Shown here: in pieces, positions 14,808 to 19,995 of the stretch
Numbering within the stretch: the first letter of the stretch is position 1
How the letters are laid out: each line of letters starts with the position of its first letter
Assembly: GCA_910576875.1 (NCBI GenBank)
Contig: CAJTKI010000023.1
Coordinates: forward strand, 1-21,535
From: an uncultured Christensenella sp.
Lineage (GTDB): Bacteria > Bacillota > Clostridia > Christensenellales > UBA3700
Length of the DNA: 21,535 nucleotides
Reading direction: 5' to 3'
The notes under the pieces: model-generated
The model's database searches: none
Seen by the model: the letters and a program-made list of their open reading frames with translations, nothing else
Told to the model about the DNA's origin: nothing
Translations under genes and position numbers: made by a program

Positions 14808-16466
14808 ATGAGAAATAAGGTTTTGACTCCGTTGCAGTTATGGGCGGATTACGACGCGGCGCGGCATTCGTGCGCAGTCTCGTTTACACACTACAAGACG
14901 GTGGACAATCGCACCGTATTTTCCGCTTATGTGAGCGGGGAGCAGGTCGGCGACGAGACGATACGGATTTTTGTGCGCGGCGAGATGCCCAAGGGCGGCA
15001 GCGACAACGTCGTCGTGTATGTGGGGGACGCGATGTATTCGGGCGACTATCTGAGCATGGCGGAATTGGTCGAAGACGGATTTTGCGTCGTGGCGTTCGA
15101 TTACTGCGGTCGGGTGGAAGGCAAGACCGATTATACGCGATATCCGGCGGATCTCGCGTATTGCAATTATATGCAGGCGGGGGACCATTTGACCAAGGCG
15201 ATCCCGACTGCGAAAGAGACTTGTATATTTACATGGGCGAAAGTATGCCGCAGCGTGATCGGATTTGCCAAACAGATGTGCGGCGCGGACTGCAAACTGT
15301 TTTTGGCGGGCATCCGTTCCGGCGCGAGCATCATGTGGCAGGCGGGCGCGATGGACAAGCGCGTGGACGGTTTGATCGGCGTGCTGCACGCAGGGTGGAA
15401 AGAATACGTCGGCGTGCCCAAATATTCGGACATTTTGTTCGACATGACGGACGAGCGCGAGCGGTGGCTGATGGGGTGTTCGGCGCAGACGTACGCCAAG
15501 TTTATCAGCGTGCCGACCTTGTTTGTCGGATCGACCAACAACACCGAGTCGAGTTTTGACCGCATCGAGAACACGCTCGGCATTTTGCGCGAACGCGTGC
15601 CGGTCAGTCAAAGCATTTGCGCGGGACTGACCAACACGATCGACTCGGCGGGAATCTCGACGATCCGTCACTGGATCGCGTCGCAGACGTCCAAAAGCGT
15701 CGTAATGCCCGCCAATCCGTCCGTATCCGTGTCGATACAGGATCGCGCGGTCGTCGCGACCGTCCAGCCCGACGCGTCGGAAGAGATCGCGCAGATCGAT
15801 ATCTATTACAATTTCGACGAAGTGCAGAGCGATTTGCGCAGCTGGAAGCCGTTGCGCGTCTCGGTCGCCAATCCCAAGGAGCAGATTCCGGTCTATACCG
15901 GCAACCGTCTGCTCTTTGTTTATGCCAGCGTGCTGTACAAGAAAGGTTATCGGCTGTCTACGTTGCCGGTCGTCACGCATCTCGATCCCGAGCATCTGGA
16001 CGTGCGCACCGACGTGCGCAAGCGTCCCGTGATTTACGAGCGCAAGGACGGCATCGCGTCCTGGGTCGCGGAAAACGAAGACCGCTATTCCGCCTACATC
16101 ATGCCGCGCATGGCTGTGGGCGCGTTGGACATTCAGGGCATTACCGCCGAGCGCGGCAATCTGAGCACGTATCTGATCGGCGAAATTTCGCCGCGCATGG
16201 CGGATCAGAAGTTGTTGCAGTTCGATGCGTACGCGGCGACCGATCGCGCGTGCCATGTGGTGGTCTGCGTGGACGAAGGCGCGGGCAAACACCGCAATTA
16301 TACGGCGAGCGCGACGATCGCAGGCGGCGCGTGGAATAAAGTTTCGCTCGAAGTGCAGTCGTTTAAGAGCGATGATTTCATGACGCTTAAATCGTGGCAA
16401 AAGGTCAAGAAACTTACGTTTATGCAGGCAGACGGCATTTTGTTCAACAACATTCTCTGGGTTTGA
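14808..16466 (+). CDS. Alpha/beta-hydrolase-like protein with C-terminal beta domain; triad apparently lost
   Basis: 552 residues with no signal peptide. Residues about 35-295 follow an alpha/beta-hydrolase of the dienelactone-hydrolase/acetyl-esterase sort: VVVYVGDA, FCVVAFDYCGR, the nucleophile-elbow region KLFLAGIRSGASIMWQAGAM, then VPTLFVGST. The elbow should read G-x-S-x-G. Aligned on its glycines (Gly168, Gly172), the nucleophile position is Arg170. The usual acid after VPTLFVGS is Asn, and no His is found in the CAGLTNTIDSAG segment where the catalytic His is expected. The C-terminal 250 residues are beta-rich and resemble a sugar-binding-type sandwich. It may be a binding protein rather than an enzyme. 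The ATG at 14808 sits 7 nt after the -10, so the mRNA is likely leaderless. First gene of the operon; it ends one base before the DUF951 start. Confidence 0.82.
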   Translation: MRNKVLTPLQLWADYDAARHSCAVSFTHYKTVDNRTVFSAYVSGEQVGDETIRIFVRGEMPKGGSDNVVVYVGDAMYSGDYLSMAELVEDGFCVVAFDYCGRVEGKTDYTRYPADLAYCNYMQAGDHLTKAIPTAKETCIFTWAKVCRSVIGFAKQMCGADCKLFLAGIRSGASIMWQAGAMDKRVDGLIGVLHAGWKEYVGVPKYSDILFDMTDERERWLMGCSAQTYAKFISVPTLFVGSTNNTESSFDRIENTLGILRERVPVSQSICAGLTNTIDSAGISTIRHWIASQTSKSVVMPANPSVSVSIQDRAVVATVQPDASEEIAQIDIYYNFDEVQSDLRSWKPLRVSVANPKEQIPVYTGNRLLFVYASVLYKKGYRLSTLPVVTHLDPEHLDVRTDVRKRPVIYERKDGIASWVAENEDRYSAYIMPRMAVGALDIQGITAERGNLSTYLIGEISPRMADQKLLQFDAYAATDRACHVVVCVDEGAGKHRNYTASATIAGGAWNKVSLEVQSFKSDDFMTLKSWQKVKKLTFMQADGILFNNILWV

Positions 16467-16467
16467 T

Positions 16468-16653
16468 ATGCAGTTGCAGGAAGGTTGGATCGTTCAGACG
16501 CGCAAAAAGCATCCTTGCGGCAGCGACCGCTGGGAAATCGTGCGCACCGGAGCGGACGTAAAGTTTAAATGTCTCGGGTGCGGGCACGTCGTCATGCTGT
16601 CCGCGGAAGCGGCGCGCAAAGCGGTCAAAGGGGTAGAAAATGCCGGACGATAA
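16468..16653 (+). CDS. DUF951 family small zinc-ribbon-like protein
   Basis: 61 residues, the usual size. The family pattern is obvious: an N-terminal strand (QLQEGWIVQTRKKHPCGSDR), then WEIVRTGADVKFKCLGCGHVV and MLSAEAARKAVK. Conserved Cys in HPCGS and CLGCGH could bind a metal ion. The family is widespread in Firmicutes and has no established function; a nucleic-acid role has been suggested from the fold but not shown. The start ATG follows the upstream stop as TGA-T-ATG and lacks a Shine-Dalgarno, so translation is coupled. The last 14 bp overlap the signal peptidase gene. Confidence 0.93.
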   Translation: MQLQEGWIVQTRKKHPCGSDRWEIVRTGADVKFKCLGCGHVVMLSAEAARKAVKGVENAGR

Positions 16654-17173
16654 TCGCTTGCGTTGGATGAACGCGATCAATATCGCGCTCGTATGCGCGA
16701 TCGTCGCGTTGGCGATCCTGATCGTGATTTTCGTATGGGTGGTTTCGCCGATGCAGGTCGTCGGCACGTCGATGTATCCGACGTTGCATCCGGGCGATCG
16801 GGTATGGGTGCAAAAGATCGGATTCGACGTGACGTACGGCGATATCGTCGTATTCGAGCGCGACGACAGCGGACGACCGCCGATCAAGCGGATCGTCGCG
16901 ATGGAAGGCGACGTCATTCGGTTCGACATGCAAGCGGAGTGCTGGTATCGCAACGGCGAACGGCTGGACGAGCCCTATCTCTCGCGTACCGATTACAATC
17001 CCGAATATATGGTCAATACCGACGCCGCGCTGCGCGAGCAGTTGACGGGCGAAGGTTTGAGCGTCGGACAGGGCGAACTGTTCGTACTCGGCGACAACCG
17101 CAACGATTCGTACGACAGTCACAATTACGGCTGTATTCGCGTCGATTGGATCAAAGGCAAAGCAAGGTGCTGA
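16640..17173 (+). CDS. lepB: Type I signal peptidase
   Basis: 177 residues. A cytoplasmic N-terminus of about 12 residues and one membrane span (about 13-35) are followed by the extracellular Ser/Lys protease domain. Catalytic Ser44 is in VVGTSMYPTLHPGD and the general base Lys83 is in PPIKRIVAMEGD; the conserved C-terminal box GDNRNDSYDSHNYG is at 151-164. It cleaves signal peptides from exported proteins on the outer membrane face, which suits a genome rich in surface proteins such as those at both window edges. The protein ends soon after the last box (IKGKARC), shorter at the C-terminus than many relatives. The start is set by AAAGGGG six bases before ATG 16640, inside the DUF951 gene. 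Confidence 0.96.
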   Translation: MPDDNRLRWMNAINIALVCAIVALAILIVIFVWVVSPMQVVGTSMYPTLHPGDRVWVQKIGFDVTYGDIVVFERDDSGRPPIKRIVAMEGDVIRFDMQAECWYRNGERLDEPYLSRTDYNPEYMVNTDAALREQLTGEGLSVGQGELFVLGDNRNDSYDSHNYGCIRVDWIKGKARC

Positions 17174-17218
17174 CGCGCCGCGCGACTTAGATAATTTACC
17201 TCAATACAGGAGATTTAT

Positions 17219-17509
17219 ATGAAAGCTATCGTTTCCGTTATCGGCAAGGACAAGCGCGGCATCATCGCGCACGTATCCGCCGCGTTGTACAAGATGGACG
17301 TCAATATCGAAGATATTTCGCAGACGATTCTGCAAGAGTATTTTACGATGATCATGGCGGTGGATCTGGATGCGTCCCCGCTCGATTTCGACGCGGTCAA
17401 AACGCGTTTGGCGGAGTTGGGCGCGTCGCTCGGCGTCGAGATCAATATCCAGTTGCAGAGCATATTCGACAGCATGCACCGCGTGGACACGGGCGCGCAT
17501 TCTCTGTGA
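17219..17509 (+). CDS. ACT domain protein, UPF0237 family
   Basis: 96 residues, a single ACT domain (MKAIVSVIGKDKRGIIAHVS start, with the family Gly-Ile-Ile turn; DVNIEDISQTI strand). UPF0237 proteins resemble the ACT domains of the glycine-cleavage regulator GcvR and probably bind an amino acid or other small ligand. Genes of this family are very often paired with UPF0210, as here, where the next gene starts 6 bp on; this pairing is known for example in Streptococcus. A clear AGGAG precedes the ATG by seven bases. The 45-bp gap after lepB shows no good promoter or terminator, so it belongs to the operon. Confidence 0.95.
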   Translation: MKAIVSVIGKDKRGIIAHVSAALYKMDVNIEDISQTILQEYFTMIMAVDLDASPLDFDAVKTRLAELGASLGVEINIQLQSIFDSMHRVDTGAHSL

Positions 17510-17515
17510 GGCGTT

Positions 17516-18865
17516 ATGTACGGAAATCGCGAAATTCTCGAAACGATCAACATGGTCTCCCATCAGCACTTGGACGTGCGCACGATTACGATGGGGATCT
17601 CGCTGCTCGACTGCATTACCGACAGCCCTAAGCGCACTTGCGACAAGATCTACGATAAGATCATGCGGCGCGCCGGCAATCTCGTGCGCGTCGGAGACGA
17701 CATCGCGCGCGAAATCGGCGTCCCGATCGTCAACAAACGCGTCTCCGTGACGCCGGTTGCGATCGTCGCTGCGGCGAGCCGCGGACATATGGAGATCATC
17801 CGTACGCTCGATCGCGCGGCGGAAGAGATCGGCATCGATTTTTTGGGCGGATATTCGGCGCTCGTGCATAAGGCGATGAGCCCGTATGAGCGCGAATTTT
17901 TGTTGTCCATTCCGCAGGCGCTTGCCGAAACGCGCAAGATTTGTTCGTCCGTCAACGTTGCGACCAGCAAGGCGGGCATCAATATGGACGCCGTTGCGTT
18001 GATGGGACAGATCGTCAAGGATTGCGCGTATCTGACGCGCGACCAAGGTTCGCTCGGATGCGCAAAACTCGTCGTATTCGCCAACGCCGTCGAAGACAAT
18101 CCGTTTATGGCGGGCGCGTTTTTGGGCATGGGCGAGGACGACTGCGTGATCAACGTCGGCGTATCGGGTCCGGGCGTCGTCAAGAGCGCGTTGGAGCGCG
18201 TGGACGGCGATTTGACCGAAGTCGCGGAGTGCATCAAGCAGACTGCGTTTAAGATTACGCGCGTCGGACAGCTCGTCTGTCGCGAGGCGAGCAAACGACT
18301 CGGCGCAAGCAGCGGCATCGTCGATTTGTCGCTTGCTCCGACGCCGGTCGTCGGCGACAGCGTCGCGCATATTCTGGAAGAGATCGGATTGGAGAGCGTC
18401 GGCGCGTGCGGTACGACCGCGACGCTTGCATTGCTCAACGACGCGGTCAAGAAGGGCGGCGTCATGGCGTCCAGCCATGTCGGCGGTCTGTCGGGCGCGT
18501 TTATTCCGGTGTCGGAAGACGCGGGCATGATCCGCGCCGCCGAATCGGGACTGCTCACGTTGGAAAAACTCGAAGCGATGACCGCCGTCTGCTCGGTCGG
18601 TCTGGATATGATCGCCGTCCCGGGCGATACGTCCGCGCAGGTCATTTCCGCCTTGATCGCCGACGAAATCGCGATCGGCGTCGTCAATACCAAGACGACC
18701 GCCGTGCGCGTGATTCCGGCGTACGGCAAGAAGGTAGGCGATTACGTCGAATTCGGCGGATTGCTCGGACGCGCGCCCGTGATGCCGATTCATACCGCAT
18801 CGCCGGCAAAATTCATTGCGCGGGGCGGCAGAATTCCCGCGCCGTTGCACAGCAACAAGAACTGA
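17516..18865 (+). CDS. UPF0210 (DUF711/PFL-like) protein
   Basis: 449 residues, matching the usual length of about 450. It starts MYGNREILETINMVSHQHLD then VRTITMGISLLDC, the hallmark of the family, and carries the Gly-rich stretches VGVSGPGVVKSAL and HVGGLSGAFIPVSEDAGM. The fold is related to pyruvate formate-lyase-type barrels in a solved streptococcal member, but no glycyl-radical motif is visible and no reaction is established. Pairing with the ACT gene 6 bp upstream suggests that the ACT protein senses a ligand for it. The Shine-Dalgarno is GAGG. The stop is one base before the rRNA methyltransferase start. Confidence 0.95.
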   Translation: MYGNREILETINMVSHQHLDVRTITMGISLLDCITDSPKRTCDKIYDKIMRRAGNLVRVGDDIAREIGVPIVNKRVSVTPVAIVAAASRGHMEIIRTLDRAAEEIGIDFLGGYSALVHKAMSPYEREFLLSIPQALAETRKICSSVNVATSKAGINMDAVALMGQIVKDCAYLTRDQGSLGCAKLVVFANAVEDNPFMAGAFLGMGEDDCVINVGVSGPGVVKSALERVDGDLTEVAECIKQTAFKITRVGQLVCREASKRLGASSGIVDLSLAPTPVVGDSVAHILEEIGLESVGACGTTATLALLNDAVKKGGVMASSHVGGLSGAFIPVSEDAGMIRAAESGLLTLEKLEAMTAVCSVGLDMIAVPGDTSAQVISALIADEIAIGVVNTKTTAVRVIPAYGKKVGDYVEFGGLLGRAPVMPIHTASPAKFIARGGRIPAPLHSNKN

Positions 18866-18866
18866 T

Positions 18867-19595
18867 ATGCAGATCGAAGGCAGAAATCCGGTACGGGAAG
18901 CGCTCCAAAGCGCGGGACAGATCTCCAAACTGTGGATCGCCAAGGGCACGCGGGACTTGCAGCCCTTGATCGACGCGGCGCGCGAGCGCGGCATTGCATT
19001 GCGCTTTGTCGAGCGGCGCGAATTGGATCGCGTCAGTCGCAGCGGCAGACATCAGGGCGTGATCGCGTGGGCGGAAGAATTTCGCTATGCGTCGCTGGAC
19101 GATATCTTGACACGGGCGAGAGAAAGCGGTCGTCCGCTGTTTTTGATTTTACTCGACGGGATCGAAGATCCGCACAATCTCGGCAGCATTTTGCGCGTTG
19201 CCGAGTGTTGCGGCGCGCACGGCGTGGTATTGCCGTCCCGTCGCAGCGCAAGCGTCAACGAGACCGTGCTCAAAGTCTCCGCCGGCGCGGCGATGCACGT
19301 GCCCGTCGCGCAGGTCGGCAATCTCAACGATGCGATCCGTATGCTCCAAGAGGAGTTTGTGCGCGTGCTGTGCGCGGATATGGACGGCGACGATCTGTAT
19401 GCGTGCGATCTGAGCGGCGATTTGGCGATCGTGATCGGCTCGGAAGGCGAAGGCGTGCGCCCGTTGACGCGCAAACTTTGCGACGGCGCGGTATCGATTC
19501 CGCAGTTCGGCAAAGTCAATTCGCTCAACGCTTCCGTCGCGTGCGGTATTTTGTGTTACGAGACGGTTCGCCGTCGCGTCGCGCCGCAGTCTTGA
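18867..19595 (+). CDS. rlmB: SPOUT RNA 2'-O-methyltransferase, RlmB/TrmH family
   Basis: 242 residues. The N-terminal substrate-binding domain (1-75, IEGRNPVREAL...RHQGVIAW) is followed by the knotted SpoU catalytic domain with all three motifs: DGIEDPHNLGSILRVAE (97-113, Arg110 catalytic), IGSEGEGVRPL (200-210) and IPQFGKVNSLNASVACGI (221-238). It uses S-adenosylmethionine to methylate a ribose 2'-OH. The closest known role is the conserved guanosine of the 23S rRNA peptidyl-transferase region, but a tRNA target cannot be excluded. The start is ATG 18867, joined to the upstream stop as TGA-T-ATG without a Shine-Dalgarno; the open frame back to 18816 overlaps UPF0210 and is not needed. Last gene of the operon. 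Confidence 0.93.
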   Translation: MQIEGRNPVREALQSAGQISKLWIAKGTRDLQPLIDAARERGIALRFVERRELDRVSRSGRHQGVIAWAEEFRYASLDDILTRARESGRPLFLILLDGIEDPHNLGSILRVAECCGAHGVVLPSRRSASVNETVLKVSAGAAMHVPVAQVGNLNDAIRMLQEEFVRVLCADMDGDDLYACDLSGDLAIVIGSEGEGVRPLTRKLCDGAVSIPQFGKVNSLNASVACGILCYETVRRRVAPQS

Positions 19596-19730
19596 TGCGG
19601 CGGCGGTATTGACTGCATTTTATATGGATTTGCGCGCGTACGCGTACGGCGACGACGCGCGGAACGCGATCGGTCAGTCCCTTTGTATCATCGGATCGTT
19701 CGCAAAAATCGCTGGAATTTGGGTTGAAAA

Positions 19731-19760
19731 AAGTTCATGGAATATGATATTCCATGAACT
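19731..19760. repeat. Left inverted repeat of the putative invertible promoter; core of a 37-bp palindrome
   Basis: A 30-bp site matching 19912-19941 in inverted orientation at 29 of 30 positions. By itself it is the core of a perfect palindrome, 19728-19764: two 18-bp arms (AAAAAGTTCATGGAATAT and its complement) around a single G at 19746. The A and T runs at the ends mean it could also act as a bidirectional terminator, for rlmB on one side and for the leftward promoter on the other. Confidence 0.9.
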
Positions 19761-19772
19761 TTTTACACATTC

Positions 19773-19801
19773 ATATTAACTACTATTTTATATAAAGTCA
19801 A
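19773..19801 (-). promoter_or_regulatory. SigA promoter inside the invertible segment, pointing left
   Basis: On the minus strand: TTGACT (19801-19796), 17-bp spacer, TAATAT (19778-19773). The predicted start near 19766 is at the edge of the left palindrome. As drawn, it transcribes into the 3' end of rlmB in antisense; after inversion it would read into the surface-protein gene. Confidence 0.75.
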
Positions 19802-19817
19802 GACAATCGTCCGTCAA
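19789..19817 (-). promoter_or_regulatory. Second, overlapping leftward promoter in the segment
   Basis: On the minus strand: TTGACG (19817-19812), 17-bp spacer, TATATA (19794-19789). It is offset by 16 bp from the first promoter, and the two overlap. Confidence 0.55.
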
Positions 19818-19911
19818 AGTGCCGAAAGGTAAAATTTTACAATGGTTTTTCGGCGTAAATCCGATAACTTTTCCTATAAAATCAACCAGTCAAATCCTCA
19901 TATTCTACAAT

Positions 19912-19941
19912 AGTTCATGGAATATCATATTCTATGAACTT
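19912..19941. repeat. Right inverted repeat of the putative invertible promoter
   Basis: A 30-bp inverted copy of 19731-19760 with one mismatch. It is also a near-palindrome: 14-bp arms AGTTCATGGAATAT / ATATTCTATGAACT around a single C at 19926, with one G-T mismatch between arms. Compared as direct repeats over the 29-bp core the two copies differ at two positions including the centre, so the inverted reading is better. Confidence 0.88.
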
Positions 19942-19995
19942 CTGCCGATTGTGTGATGTGGCTTGGAATTAGAATAAACAATCGGGATACGACAA

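Larger units (their letters stand above)
19731..19941. other. Putative invertible promoter element (inverton), apparently in OFF orientation
   Basis: A 211-bp unit consisting of a left 30-bp repeat, a 151-bp unique segment and a right 30-bp repeat in inverted orientation. The unique segment is about 30% GC (46 of 151 by hand count) among GC-rich genes. It carries two overlapping SigA promoters pointing left and none I can find pointing right toward the surface-protein gene at 19996. Inversion would put the -10 of the better promoter at about 19894-19899 with a start near 19906, some 90 nt before the ATG. It also holds a GCCGAAA...TTTCGGC inverted repeat (19821-19854) around the palindrome GTAAAATTTTAC (19829-19840). 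The layout resembles the phase-variable switches of C. difficile surface genes. No recombinase gene is in the window; inversion is inferred, not seen. Confidence 0.65.

Noticed and set aside
19728..19764. Left palindrome as nothing more than the rlmB terminator
   Set aside because: The A/T-flanked hairpin may indeed terminate, but this does not explain the 29/30 inverted copy 180 bp away, which lacks a T-run.
19728..19941. The two palindromes as ends of a MITE or IS200/IS605-derived element
   Set aside because: No transposase remnant or target-site duplication is visible, and the better match is in inverted orientation around promoters. It stays possible until other copies are examined.
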